Shown here piece by piece: positions 17,319 to 26,901 of a stretch of DNA of 64,000 bases. The DNA comes from Streptomyces sp. NRRL S-340 (GTDB lineage: Bacteria > Actinomycetota > Actinomycetes > Streptomycetales > Streptomycetaceae). Below the pieces are notes generated by a model, which worked only from the letters and a program-made list of their open reading frames with translations, was not told where the DNA came from and did not search any database. The first letter of the stretch is position 1, and each line of letters opens with the position of its first letter. Where the stretch lies: positions 1 to 64,000 of the forward strand of contig NZ_JOIY01000024.1 in assembly GCF_000720185.1 (NCBI RefSeq), written 5' to 3'. The translations under genes and the position numbers were made by a program.

Positions 17319-20300
17319 GTGAGGCGAAGCAAGAGCGGCCCCGAGCCGTCGGCACGGGGCAACTTCACCCCGCCGCAGCGCGGCGCGGCGCCGGCACACG
17401 TGCCCGGTTCGGAGCCTGCCGACACTCCCCCGCCGAGCGGCGGGCGCCTCTCCCCGCGCAACTGGCGGGTGCCCACCCGGCTGAACGCGATCCTGCTCAT
17501 ACCCGTGCTGGTCGGCCTCGTCATGGGCGGTTTCCAGGTCAAGAGTTCCATCGACACCTGGCAGGACGCCCAGGACGCCGAGAACACCGCACGCCTGGTA
17601 CGGGCCTCGCTGACCTACGCCAACGCCCTCTACAACGAGCGCGACACCAGCGCCGCTCCCCTGCTCCAGGGCAAGGGTGCGAACGACTCCGCCGTCGCCC
17701 AGGCCCGGCACCTCACCGACCAGGCCGCCGACGCCTTCGACAAGGCCGCCGAGAACATGCCGCACAAGGCCGGCGTGGAGCGCCGGCTGAAGCTGTTCCG
17801 GCAGACCGAGCCGCAGCTGCGGTCGCTGCGCGCCGCCGCGTACACCTCCAAGCTGAACGGCGTGCGGACCGAGGAGGGCTACGTCCAGGTCGCGCACCCG
17901 CTGATGGAGTTCGCCAACGAGCTGGGCCTGGGCACCGGCAACATCACCTCCTACGGCCGCACGGTCTACGCCATCTCCCTGACCAAGGCGGCCCTGTCGC
18001 TGGAACGCTCGATCGGCATGCACCTGCTGATCAAGCCGGGTCCGGACGACGGCAACCTGGCCAGCCAGCGCATCGCCCTGTCCTCCTACGCCTACCTGGA
18101 GAACATCGCCGTCGAGGAGTACCTCGGCGGCGGCACCCAGGCGGACGCGGACAAGCTGGACGCGCAGAAGAAGGACATCCAGGCCAGGGCCGCCGAGATG
18201 GCGCAGGACGCCAAGGGCAAGGAGCCCGGCTACGTGCCCCCGCCGTCCGACCCGCAGAAGATGGTCACGGCGCTCGCCACGCTGAAGGACACCGGTCCCG
18301 CCACCCGCCAGGCGCTGGCCGCCAAGGGTGTCACCGCGCAGAACTGGTGGGCCGTCAACACCCTCAAGTTCGATGCCTACCGCAAGATCGAGTCGGACAT
18401 GGCCGACACCGCGGTGAACGAGGCCGCCGGCATCGCCGACGACGCCAAGCAGTCGACGTTCATCACCGGTGCCGTCGTCGTCGTCGCCCTGCTCGCCGCC
18501 TTCCTCCTGGCCGGCCTGGTGGCCCGCCAGATGAGCCGCTCCATGCGCCGGCTGCGCAACGCCGCCTTCGGCATCGCCGAGCAGCGCCTGCCGATGCTGG
18601 TCGACCAGCTCTCCCGCACCGACCCCGGCCGGGTCGACACCCGGGTCGCGCCGATCCCGATCACCTCGACCGACGAGATCGGCGAGGTCGCCCGCGCCTT
18701 CGACCAGGTGCACCGCGAGGCCGTCCGGCTCGCCGCCGAGCAGGCCCTGCTGCGGGGCAACATCAACGCCATCTTCACCAACCTCTCGCGCCGCAACCAG
18801 TCGCTGATCGAGGGCCAGCTGACCCTGATCACCGACCTGGAGAACAACGAGGCCGACCCGGACCAGCTGGAGAACCTCTTCCGTCTGGACCACCTGGCCA
18901 CCCGTATGCGCCGCAACGGCGAGAACCTCCTGGTCCTCGCGGGCGAGGAGCCCGGCCGCCGCTGGGACCAGCCGGTCCCGCTGGTCGACGTGCTGCGCGC
19001 CGCCTCCTCCGAGGTGGAGCAGTACGAGCGCATCGAGCTGTCCGGTGTCCCGGAGGCGGAGATCCACGGCCGGGCCGTCACCGACCTCGTGCACCTGCTG
19101 GCCGAGCTGCTGGAGAACGCCACCACGTTCTCCTCGCCGCAGACCAAGGTCCGCGTCACCGCGACCCGGCTGCCGGACGGCCGGGTCATGGTCGAGATCC
19201 ACGACAAGGGCATCGGCCTTACCGCCGAGGACTTCGCGGACATCAACCACAAGCTGGCCAACCCGCCCACCGTGGACGTCGCGATCTCCCAGCGCATGGG
19301 CCTGTTCGTGGTCGGCCGCCTCGCCGACCGGCACGGCATCCGGGTCCAGCTGCGCCCCTCCGGCGAGCAGGCCGGAACCACCTCCCTGGTCATGCTGCCC
19401 GACGCCATCACGCACGGCGGCGGCGGCGAACAGGGCACGGGCGGCGACGAGTTCACCGTGCCGCAGATCATCCCCGAGCAGCAGTTCCAGGGCGAGGACT
19501 TCGGCCGCAGCCAGGTCCCGCCGATGCGTACGGCCGCGGAACTCGGCTTCGACGACAGCCGCTACGGCGAGGTGCCCGACGACATCCGGGACCTGGACCC
19601 GGTCGGCCGCTCCCTCAAGCGCGAGGAGCGCCGGGCGACCCTGGAGGCCCAGACGCCGGACCAGCCGGCCGCCCCCGGGGCGTCCGCCCACGCCGACGAC
19701 GCCACCGGCCACCGGCAGGCGTACGACACCGGACAGCAGCAGCAGCCGTACGGCGCCGGGCAGCAGCAGGCCTACGACACGGGACAGCAGCAGCCGTACG
19801 ACACCGGCGGGACGGTCTTCCCGCCGCAGCAGCCCGGTTACGACCAGCGCACGGCCTACGAGGAGCAGCAGCAGACGGCGTACGAGCCGCAGGGGCAGCC
19901 GTCGTACGAGCAGACGTACTACGCGCCGGACGGCGGGGTGCCGCTGGACGGCGGGTACGCCACGGCCGCCGGTTACCCGGATCCCGCCGCCTATGCGGAG
20001 CCGGGGCAGCAGGAGCAGGCGGGCGCCGCCGCCGACGCGTACACCGGTTTCCAGGCCCAGCCCTACCAGGACGACTGGCCGCAGCCGGACGGTTATCCGA
20101 ACAACTACGCGGACCAGTACGCTCCGCAAGCGGAATCCGCGCAGGCCGCTGACGCGCGGGACGCGGAAGCCGTAGGCTTCGACGGACCGGACCCGGCCTC
20201 CCCGGCCGGTCACGAGCTGACCGACGCCGGCCTGCCGCGCCGCGGCTCCTCCGCCGGCGGTGCGAACGGCACGGGGCCCGCGCCCCGTCAGACGCCGGAC

Positions 20301-20633
20301 CCGGCCGCCGGCGGCAACGGCGACAGCGGCTGGCGCTCCGCCAACGACGAGCGGTGGCAGCAGGCCTCGCAGCTCAAGAAGCCCAAGGCGGGCGGGGTCA
20401 CCTCCTCCGGCCTGCCGCGTCGGGTGCCCAAGGCCAACCTGGTCGAGGGCACCGCGGAATCGACCCCGCAGGGCGGCCCACAGGTCTCCCGCGCTCCCGA
20501 GGACGTCCGGGGCAGGTTGAGCAACCTGCGCCAGGGCGTACAGCGGGGGCGCAGCGCAGGAAGTGAAAAGAACGGCCAGGCCACAAGGAATGAACACAGT
20601 GGTCCTGACAGCACCTACAACCAGGAGCGTTAG
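17319..20633 (+). CDS. cvnA2: Conservon sensor-kinase-like protein CvnA, copy 2
   Basis: A 1104-aa paralogue of the 11266 gene. TM1 about 57-77, nitrate-sensor-like domain, TM2 about 382-402, HAMP, LDHLATRMRRNGENLLVLAG, HATPase (ELLENATTF, HDKGIGL). A Gln/Tyr/Pro-rich tail of about 400 residues (DTGQQQQPY-type runs) ends in the shared block (SSGLPRRVPKANLVEGTAE, then RGRLSNLRQG). The sensor domain and tail differ strongly from CvnA1, while the HAMP-to-HATPase core is close. Start: GTG at 17319 (MRRSKSGPEPS) preferred; TTG at 17286 would add 11 residues. First gene of conservon 2. Confidence 0.9.
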   Translation: MRRSKSGPEPSARGNFTPPQRGAAPAHVPGSEPADTPPPSGGRLSPRNWRVPTRLNAILLIPVLVGLVMGGFQVKSSIDTWQDAQDAENTARLVRASLTYANALYNERDTSAAPLLQGKGANDSAVAQARHLTDQAADAFDKAAENMPHKAGVERRLKLFRQTEPQLRSLRAAAYTSKLNGVRTEEGYVQVAHPLMEFANELGLGTGNITSYGRTVYAISLTKAALSLERSIGMHLLIKPGPDDGNLASQRIALSSYAYLENIAVEEYLGGGTQADADKLDAQKKDIQARAAEMAQDAKGKEPGYVPPPSDPQKMVTALATLKDTGPATRQALAAKGVTAQNWWAVNTLKFDAYRKIESDMADTAVNEAAGIADDAKQSTFITGAVVVVALLAAFLLAGLVARQMSRSMRRLRNAAFGIAEQRLPMLVDQLSRTDPGRVDTRVAPIPITSTDEIGEVARAFDQVHREAVRLAAEQALLRGNINAIFTNLSRRNQSLIEGQLTLITDLENNEADPDQLENLFRLDHLATRMRRNGENLLVLAGEEPGRRWDQPVPLVDVLRAASSEVEQYERIELSGVPEAEIHGRAVTDLVHLLAELLENATTFSSPQTKVRVTATRLPDGRVMVEIHDKGIGLTAEDFADINHKLANPPTVDVAISQRMGLFVVGRLADRHGIRVQLRPSGEQAGTTSLVMLPDAITHGGGGEQGTGGDEFTVPQIIPEQQFQGEDFGRSQVPPMRTAAELGFDDSRYGEVPDDIRDLDPVGRSLKREERRATLEAQTPDQPAAPGASAHADDATGHRQAYDTGQQQQPYGAGQQQAYDTGQQQPYDTGGTVFPPQQPGYDQRTAYEEQQQTAYEPQGQPSYEQTYYAPDGGVPLDGGYATAAGYPDPAAYAEPGQQEQAGAAADAYTGFQAQPYQDDWPQPDGYPNNYADQYAPQAESAQAADARDAEAVGFDGPDPASPAGHELTDAGLPRRGSSAGGANGTGPAPRQTPDPAAGGNGDSGWRSANDERWQQASQLKKPKAGGVTSSGLPRRVPKANLVEGTAESTPQGGPQVSRAPEDVRGRLSNLRQGVQRGRSAGSEKNGQATRNEHSGPDSTYNQER

Positions 20634-20634
20634 T

Positions 20635-21057
20635 GTGAGCCCGATGAGCCAGGCGGCACAGAACCTGAACTGGTTGATCACCAACTTCGTGGACAACACC
20701 CCCGGGGTGTCCCACACCGTGGTGGTCTCCGCCGACGGACTCCTTCTGGCGATGTCCGAAGGCTTCCCCCGCGACCGTGCCGACCAGCTCGCGGCCGTCG
20801 CCTCCGGTCTGACCTCGCTGACCGCGGGTGCCTCGCGCATCTTCGAGGGCGGCAGCGTGAACCAGACGGTTGTGGAGATGGAGCGGGGATTCCTCTTCAT
20901 CATGTCCATCTCCGACGGTTCGTCCCTCGCCGTACTTGCCCACCCGGAAGCGGACATCGGTCTCATCGGGTACGAAATGGCCCTTCTGGTGGACCGCGCG
21001 GGCACGGTCCTGACGCCGGACCTGCGCGCCGAACTCCAGGGAAGCCTTCTCAACTGA
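20635..21057 (+). CDS. cvnB2: Roadblock/LC7 protein CvnB, copy 2
   Basis: A 140-aa roadblock/LC7 protein nearly identical to the first copy. GTG at 20635 lies one base after the cvnA2 stop, with the same AGGAG site; an ATG 9 nt downstream is too far from it. Presumed regulator of the CvnD2 GTPase. Confidence 0.93.
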   Translation: MSPMSQAAQNLNWLITNFVDNTPGVSHTVVVSADGLLLAMSEGFPRDRADQLAAVASGLTSLTAGASRIFEGGSVNQTVVEMERGFLFIMSISDGSSLAVLAHPEADIGLIGYEMALLVDRAGTVLTPDLRAELQGSLLN

Positions 21058-21154
21058 AAGACAGACGGTGCGTCGCGGCGTCCCGGGGCCGTAAGGTTTC
21101 GGGACGCGGCTTCCACTCGGTTGGGTGCCCGGCGCAGTCGGAGGAGGAGTAAGA

Positions 21155-21721
21155 GTGGCAACACACCCAGGAGGTTCGTCCTCGGGCAACTGGTCGTACG
21201 GCCCCGCGCAGGGCCACGGCGACGGCCAGGCGAACCCGTACGCCTACCCCTCCCCCTACCACCAGCAGCCGTACGCCCCGCAGGGCCCCGGCCCTTCGCC
21301 GTACGACCAGCCGCCGGCGCCGCGCATCCAGCCGGTGCAGCCGCAGCGACGCACCCCTGAGCCGGCGCCCGCGGCGTCGAACAACCCACTGGTCCGCCCG
21401 TACGCCATGACGGGCGGCCGCACCAGGCCCCGGTACCAGCTCGCCATCGAGGCCCTGGTGCACACCACCGCGCAACCGCACCAGATGCAGGGCCAGTTGC
21501 CCGAACATCAGCGGATCTGCCATCTGTGCCGCGAGATCAAGTCGGTGGCCGAGATCTCGGCCCTGCTGACGATTCCTCTCGGCGTGGCCAGGATCCTCGT
21601 CGCCGACTTGGCGGAGGCGGGCCTGGTCGCCATCCATCAGCCCGGCGGCGACGAGAACGCCGGCGGCCAGCCAGACGTGACACTGCTCGAAAGGGTGCTC
21701 AGTGGACTTCGCAAGCTCTAG
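21155..21721 (+). CDS. cvnC2: DUF742 protein CvnC, copy 2
   Basis: A 188-aa DUF742 protein. It has the same conserved core as the first copy but a longer N-terminus of about 80 residues rich in Pro, Gln, Tyr and Gly (YAYPSPYHQQPYAPQGPG), likely disordered. GTG at 21155 with a GGAGGAGG ribosome site. Overlaps cvnD2 by 20 nt, exactly as in conservon 1. Confidence 0.9.
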   Translation: MATHPGGSSSGNWSYGPAQGHGDGQANPYAYPSPYHQQPYAPQGPGPSPYDQPPAPRIQPVQPQRRTPEPAPAASNNPLVRPYAMTGGRTRPRYQLAIEALVHTTAQPHQMQGQLPEHQRICHLCREIKSVAEISALLTIPLGVARILVADLAEAGLVAIHQPGGDENAGGQPDVTLLERVLSGLRKL

Positions 21722-22292
21722 CGGAGGGCCGGTTTCTCAGAGTCGCTCCACCACCTCCGCGAAGATCGTGGTGGCGGGCGGCTTCGGCGTGGGCAAGACC
21801 ACGTTCGTCGGCGCCGTCTCGGAGATCAACCCGCTGCGCACAGAGGCCGTCATGACGTCTGCGTCGGCGGGCATCGACGACCTCACCCACACCGGGGACA
21901 AGACCACCACCACGGTGGCCATGGACTTCGGCCGCATCACCCTCGACCAGGACCTGATCCTCTACCTGTTCGGCACGCCCGGCCAGGACCGCTTCTGGTT
22001 CATGTGGGACGACCTGGTCCGCGGCGCGATCGGCGCCGTCGTGCTGGTCGACACGAGGAGGCTCGCCGACTGCTTCCCCGCCGTCGACTACTTCGAGAAC
22101 AGCGGGCTGCCGTTCGTCATCGCCCTCAACGGCTTCGACGGCAACCAGCCCTACGGTCCCGACGAGGTCCGCGAGGCCCTGCAGATCGGCCCGGACACCC
22201 CGATCATCACGACCGACGCCCGCCACCGCGCGGACGCCAAGTCGACGCTGATCACGCTGGTCGAGCACGCGCTCATGGCCCGGCTGCGGTAG
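21702..22292 (+). CDS. cvnD2: Small GTPase CvnD, copy 2
   Basis: A 196-aa GTP-binding protein. P-loop GGFGVGKTTF, FGTPGQDRF, NGFD. Differs from CvnD1 mainly in the first 15 residues (SSSGGPVSQSRS). GTG start inside cvnC2. Last gene of conservon 2, followed by a perfect palindromic terminator. Confidence 0.93.
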   Translation: MDFASSSGGPVSQSRSTTSAKIVVAGGFGVGKTTFVGAVSEINPLRTEAVMTSASAGIDDLTHTGDKTTTTVAMDFGRITLDQDLILYLFGTPGQDRFWFMWDDLVRGAIGAVVLVDTRRLADCFPAVDYFENSGLPFVIALNGFDGNQPYGPDEVREALQIGPDTPIITTDARHRADAKSTLITLVEHALMARLR

Positions 22293-22306
22293 CCGCACCG
22301 CGCAGG

Positions 22307-22354
22307 ACGACGACGAAGGGCCCCTCTCCCGGGAGAGGGGCCCTTCGTCGTCGT
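22307..22354. terminator. 48-bp perfect palindrome, bidirectional terminator
   Basis: Arms of 24 nt (22307-22330 and 22331-22354) are exact reverse complements with no spacer. It lies 14 nt after cvnD2 and 5 nt before the accE stop on the other strand, so it separates convergent transcripts. Confidence 0.85.
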
Positions 22355-22359
22355 GCGGG

Positions 22360-22554
22360 TCAGTGCCAGCTGTGCGGGGCGCGGAAGCCGTTCTCGCGCT
22401 CCAGGCGGCGCCAGCCGGCCCGGGGGCGGCCGCGGTGGGCCGGGGCGGTCTCGGCGGGGCGGGCCGCCGCGCGGGCCAGGAGTATGGCCGTCAGGGCGGC
22501 GACTTCCTCGGGCTCGGCGTGGCCCTTCTCGACGCGGATGTCAGGCATGTCCAT
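22360..22554 (-). CDS. accE: Acyl-CoA carboxylase epsilon subunit
   Basis: A 64-aa protein with the DIRVEKGHAEPEEVAALTAILLARAAAR signature of actinobacterial AccE/PccE, a small subunit that enhances activity of the carboxyltransferase complex (family knowledge). It follows accB by 76 nt on the same strand. Start: ATG at 22554 (another at 22548). Confidence 0.88.
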   Translation of the reverse strand: MDMPDIRVEKGHAEPEEVAALTAILLARAAARPAETAPAHRGRPRAGWRRLERENGFRAPHSWH

Positions 22555-22630
22555 GGGTGTCAGTCTCCGTGGCTGAGGGGTCCGCGGGACGACCGCGGCA
22601 CGTCCGCCGGGTGACCGGCGGACGTTGCGG

Positions 22631-24226
22631 TCACTGCGGCGGGTTGCCGTGCTTGCGGGAGGGCAGGTCGGCGTGCTTGGTGTGCAGCATCGCCAGCGAG
22701 CGGATGAGGACCTCCCGGGTCTCGGACGGGTCGATGACGTCGTCCACGAGACCGCGCTCGGCGGCGTAGTAGGGGTGCATCAGCTCGGCCTTGTACTCCT
22801 TGACCATCTTCTGCCGCATGGCCTCGGGGTCGGGAGCGTCGGCGATCTGGCGGCGGAAGATGACGTTGGCAGCGCCCTCCGCGCCCATCACCGCGATCTC
22901 GTTGGTCGGCCAGGCGTACGTGAGGTCCGCGCCGATCGACTGGGAGTCCATCACGATGTACGCACCTCCGTACGCCTTGCGCAGGATCAGCGAGATCCGC
23001 GGCACGGTGGCGTTGCAGTACGCGTACAGCAGCTTCGCGCCGTGCCGGATGATCCCGCCGTGCTCCTGGTCGACACCGGGCAGGAACCCCGGCACGTCCA
23101 GCAGAGTGACGATCGGAATGTTAAAAGCGTCACACATCTGGACAAAGCGCGCAGCTTTTTCGCTCGCCTCGATGTCGAGGACACCGGCGAGGACCTGCGG
23201 CTGGTTGGCGATGATGCCGACGACCTGGCCGTCCATCCGGGCCAGCGCGCAGACGATGTTGCGCGCCCAGCGCTCGTGGACCTCCAGGTACTCGCCGTCG
23301 TCGACGATCTCCTCGATCACCTTGGCCATGTCGTACGGCCGGTTGCCGTCGGCCGGGACCAGGTCGAGGAGCACGTCGGAGCGGCGGTCGGCGGGGTCGG
23401 AGCACTCCACGCGGGGCGGGTTCTCGCGGTTGTTCTGCGGGAGCAGGGAGAGGAGGTAGCGGACCTCGGCGATGCAGGTCTCCTCGTCGTCGTAGGCGAA
23501 GTGGCACACGCCCGACGTCTCGGCGTGCACGTCCGCGCCGCCCAGCCCGTTCTGCGTGATCTCCTCGCCCGTGACGGCCTTGACCACGTCCGGACCGGTG
23601 ATGAACATCTGCGAGGTCTCACGGACCATGAACACGAAGTCCGTCAGCGCCGGGCTGTAGGCCGCACCGCCCGCGCACGGGCCGAGCATCACGCTGATCT
23701 GCGGGATGACGCCCGACGCCTTCGTGTTGCGCTGGAAGATGCCGCCGTACCCGGCCAGTGCCGAGACGCCTTCCTGGATCCGGGCGCCCGCACCGTCGTT
23801 CAGCGACACCAGCGGCGCGCCCGCCGCGATCGCCATGTCCATGATCTTGTGGATCTTCGTCGCGTGCGCCTCGCCCAGCGCGCCGCCGAAGATCCGGAAG
23901 TCGTGGGCGTACACGAAGACCGTCCGGCCCTCCACCGTGCCCCAGCCGGTGACCACACCGTCGGTGTACGGCTTCTTGGACTCCAGGCCGAAGCCGGACG
24001 CCCGGTGCCGGCGCAGCTGCTCGACCTCCTGGAAGGACCCCGCGTCCAGGAGCAGCTCGATCCGCTCCCGCGCCGTCAGCTTGCCCTTCGCGTGCTGCGC
24101 CGCGGTCGCCTTCTCGCTCGGCCCCGCCACCGCCTGCGCACGGATCCCGTGCAGCTCGGCGACCCGGCCGCGCGCGTCAGCCGGCTCGCCGGTGGGCTCA
24201 CCCGTCGTCTCTTCCAAAACGGTCAT
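22631..24226 (-). CDS. accB: Acyl-CoA carboxylase beta (carboxyltransferase) subunit
   Basis: A 531-aa biotin-dependent carboxyltransferase that carboxylates acetyl- or propionyl-CoA to malonyl- or methylmalonyl-CoA with an Acc/Pcc alpha subunit not in this window. Two crotonase-like halves are visible: GAPLVSLNDGAGARIQEG (about 150), GPCAGGAAYSPALTDF (about 185), and the C-terminal RKAYGGAYIVMDSQSIGAD. Both oxyanion-hole Gly-Gly pairs are present. Substrate preference depends on one residue in the second half and was not decided here. ATG at 24226. A 15-codon stretch at 23117-23161 has strikingly non-Streptomyces codon use. Confidence 0.93.
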   Translation of the reverse strand: MTVLEETTGEPTGEPADARGRVAELHGIRAQAVAGPSEKATAAQHAKGKLTARERIELLLDAGSFQEVEQLRRHRASGFGLESKKPYTDGVVTGWGTVEGRTVFVYAHDFRIFGGALGEAHATKIHKIMDMAIAAGAPLVSLNDGAGARIQEGVSALAGYGGIFQRNTKASGVIPQISVMLGPCAGGAAYSPALTDFVFMVRETSQMFITGPDVVKAVTGEEITQNGLGGADVHAETSGVCHFAYDDEETCIAEVRYLLSLLPQNNRENPPRVECSDPADRRSDVLLDLVPADGNRPYDMAKVIEEIVDDGEYLEVHERWARNIVCALARMDGQVVGIIANQPQVLAGVLDIEASEKAARFVQMCDAFNIPIVTLLDVPGFLPGVDQEHGGIIRHGAKLLYAYCNATVPRISLILRKAYGGAYIVMDSQSIGADLTYAWPTNEIAVMGAEGAANVIFRRQIADAPDPEAMRQKMVKEYKAELMHPYYAAERGLVDDVIDPSETREVLIRSLAMLHTKHADLPSRKHGNPPQ

Positions 24227-24377
24227 GTAGCGACCTTACGAAGGACACCAAGGAAAGCGAGCCGTCGACTCCGTACAGTCTCCGGCCCGTTTTCCTGGTA
24301 CCACTGAACAGAACCTGGGCGCCGTGCAGCCTTTCCGACTGCTCAGAGGGGATCGGCGTTGTAGAGGTCACACAAAG

Positions 24378-26792
24378 TCAGGGTGCGAGAGCCACCTCAC
24401 ATTCATGGGTGGCACATGCCTTCCCCGGAGTGACACGCAGACCCAGATGGGTGCCTCGCCGGACCACCTCGACGGTGTCGTCGGCCCGCAGCACGCGGTG
24501 CACCGGACGGCCCCCGGTGTCCCAGACGATCTCCAGCGGCTCACCGGTGCGCGGCGGCTCGCTCACGCAGAGCGTAGCGGTACCGCCCTGACGGCGGACC
24601 AGCACACTGGCGCCGCCCGACGCGGTGAGGGCTCCCACGGTACCGGCCTGCCAGAAGGTGGCGGCGAGCAGGCCGAGCGAGGGCACGGAGACCGCCTGGC
24701 GGCCGGCGTCGTTGGCGAGGACCGTCGTCCAGTGCCGGTCGGCGGCGCGCGCGGCGACGGCCCGCCGGGAGGCGCCGGGCATGAGGACGTACGCGCAGGA
24801 GGCGCCGTCCGGGTCGGTGCCGTGGTCGATCCAGAGGGTCTGCCAGCGCCTCGTGCGGCGCTCGGGCGAGCTGGTGGTGTTGATGTCGGACCAGGCGCCC
24901 GTGCGGTCCTCGCGCAGCGCCTTCAGCTCCGGGCGGCCGGGCCGGGGGCCGTGGCCGGTGGCGGGGAGGACCCAGCCGCCGTGCCCCTCCAGATGGGCCC
25001 AGCCGTCCCCGCGGACGAACGCCTGGGTGCCGTCCTCCCCCAGGTTGCGGTTGTCGACGACGGTCTCGACCGGCACGCCGTCGGCGCAGGTGATCCCGGC
25101 GGTCAGGCAGATGACGGCGTCGTCGGCGAAGAACCAGGACTTGCGCGCTTCGAGCGTGGAGCCGAGCCCCTTGACGTGCTGTCCGATCGCCGCGTACGTG
25201 CCGTCCGTGGTGCCGCCGACCCAGCGGACGCCGGGGCGGGAGGCGCCCCACTCGCCGCCCGCGCGGTCGGCGAGGCGTCTGGTGGAGACGGTGGTGCCGG
25301 GCAGCCGGTACCAGTCGACGGTCGGCCAGAACCAGTCCGTGTACTGGTCGGTGGGCTCGCCCGCCGCCCACCACAGGAGCATGCCGGCGCCGGTGTGCCA
25401 GCCGCGCGGGTTCTCGCCGTTGCCGCACTCGTAGTAGGTGATGCGGTCGCTGGCCATGGAGAGGCCGGCGGTGAAGCGGGGACGGCGGTGGACGGCGCGG
25501 TCCATGGCCGGGAACAGGCGGTGGCCCGGCGGTTCGGGCGCGGCGGCCACGGGCGAGCCGGCGACCGCGTGCAGCCGGGCGAGGTCGGCTACGTCGAACT
25601 GGGGGGCGGTGAGGAGGGGGGTGACGGTGTCCCGTTCGATCCAGCCCTTCACGCGGGCGTGCCAGCGCTCGCGTTCGGCCGGGCTCGCGCCCTCGGCGAG
25701 CAGGGCGATGGCGGCGATCAGTCCCTGCCCGTGGAAGTGGTCGCTGCGCAGGACGTGCCGGTCGTCGCCGGTGAGGTAACCCCGGCTGATCGCACGGCCG
25801 TTGACGCTGTCCATCACGAGTCCGTCGTGGATGAGCGGGGCGTAGGCGCGCTCGACGCTGTCGAGGATGTTCTGCCGGTTCGGGTCGGTGACCTCCCAGG
25901 GCGACCCGGCCAGCAGCGCGAAGAGCCGGCCCAGCCCGTCCAGCATGACCTGGCCGTACGTTCCCGAGTAGGCGACGTCGGTGTGCTGGACGAACGACCC
26001 GTCGGCGTAGAGCCCGTCGCCGGCGGTGACGTACGGGAAGACGGGCGAGAGGGCGTCGCGGGCCAGGGCGGTCTTCTGCGGGGCCCGGCCGAGGATGCCG
26101 CGCAGGGCGACGCTGCGGCACAGGTCGACGCGGTTGGCGCCGGTGGAGGTGCCGGAGTAGTCGCGCAGCACCGCGTCCGGGACGAAGTGGTCCACGGCGG
26201 CGCAGGCGGCGGCGAGCTGTGCGGCGGTGAGGTGGTCGTGGAGGGCGGCCGTGATGTCCATGAGCAGGCGCGGGCTGCCGATCTGCCACTCCCACCAGTT
26301 GCCGTAGGGCGTGGTGCCGGGGTGGTAGACGGTGGCGGAGAGGTGGTCGAGGCCGCGCAGCACGTCCGCGAGGAGGGCGGGGTCGCCGGTGGACCCGGTG
26401 CCGGGCTGGACGAAGGCCCGGGCCATCGTCCACAGCCTGCCGTAGGCGGCCGTGATGCCGGAGGGCGGGTCGAAGGGGAGGCCGGGCCACAGGGAGGCCG
26501 GGGCGGGGGCCATGGTGGCCCGGAAGCCGCGGGCCAGCCGGCCGGTCTCGGCGAGCCGGGAGGCGTAGGGCTCGGCGGCGGGGTCGTAGCCGGTGCCGAG
26601 GGCGATGGCGAGCCAGCGGGCGCGCAGGGCGTCGAAGGGGTCGTCGGAGGCGCCGGACGCGCCCGGCGTGCCGAGCGCCGCCGCGGGGGCGGTGCCGCCG
26701 GCCGCGAGGAGGGCGGCGGTGAGCAGGACCGTGCGGCGGGTGGGTCGTACGAAGGCTCCGGGGGCGGGGGTCCCTTGCTGATGCTTCGTCAT
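24378..26792 (-). CDS. Secreted polysaccharide lyase family 8 (hyaluronate/chondroitin/xanthan lyase type)
   Basis: An 804-aa secreted enzyme that cleaves uronate-containing polysaccharides by beta-elimination. It carries a Tat-type signal (RPTRRTVLL with Arg19-Arg20, then a hydrophobic Ala/Leu stretch to about 40). PL8 landmarks are NWWEWQIGSPR (165 on) and the catalytic trio Asn220 (TGANR), His270 and Tyr279 (DGSFVQHTDVAYSGTYG), spaced as in characterised PL8 lyases. An alpha/alpha toroid precedes a beta-sandwich region. Which polymer is cut cannot be told. ATG at 26792. A monocistronic unit; the region before accB (24227-24377) holds no gene. Confidence 0.9.
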   Translation of the reverse strand: MTKHQQGTPAPGAFVRPTRRTVLLTAALLAAGGTAPAAALGTPGASGASDDPFDALRARWLAIALGTGYDPAAEPYASRLAETGRLARGFRATMAPAPASLWPGLPFDPPSGITAAYGRLWTMARAFVQPGTGSTGDPALLADVLRGLDHLSATVYHPGTTPYGNWWEWQIGSPRLLMDITAALHDHLTAAQLAAACAAVDHFVPDAVLRDYSGTSTGANRVDLCRSVALRGILGRAPQKTALARDALSPVFPYVTAGDGLYADGSFVQHTDVAYSGTYGQVMLDGLGRLFALLAGSPWEVTDPNRQNILDSVERAYAPLIHDGLVMDSVNGRAISRGYLTGDDRHVLRSDHFHGQGLIAAIALLAEGASPAERERWHARVKGWIERDTVTPLLTAPQFDVADLARLHAVAGSPVAAAPEPPGHRLFPAMDRAVHRRPRFTAGLSMASDRITYYECGNGENPRGWHTGAGMLLWWAAGEPTDQYTDWFWPTVDWYRLPGTTVSTRRLADRAGGEWGASRPGVRWVGGTTDGTYAAIGQHVKGLGSTLEARKSWFFADDAVICLTAGITCADGVPVETVVDNRNLGEDGTQAFVRGDGWAHLEGHGGWVLPATGHGPRPGRPELKALREDRTGAWSDINTTSSPERRTRRWQTLWIDHGTDPDGASCAYVLMPGASRRAVAARAADRHWTTVLANDAGRQAVSVPSLGLLAATFWQAGTVGALTASGGASVLVRRQGGTATLCVSEPPRTGEPLEIVWDTGGRPVHRVLRADDTVEVVRRGTHLGLRVTPGKACATHECEVALAP

Positions 26793-26838
26793 GGGGACTG
26801 GTTAGCCGCGGGCCGGGCGTCCGTCAACGGTGCCGGAC

Positions 26839-26882
26839 CCCGCGGGCGGTGGCGGCGCGGTGCCGCCGCCACCGCCCGCGGG
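26839..26882. terminator. Hairpin between the M15-like and PL8 genes
   Basis: A perfect 18-bp stem (26839-26856 with 26865-26882) and 8-nt loop lie just after the stop of the secreted 26902 gene. It probably terminates that transcript. Confidence 0.75.
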
Positions 26883-26901
26883 ACGGGCGCGGCCTTCCGG
26901 G

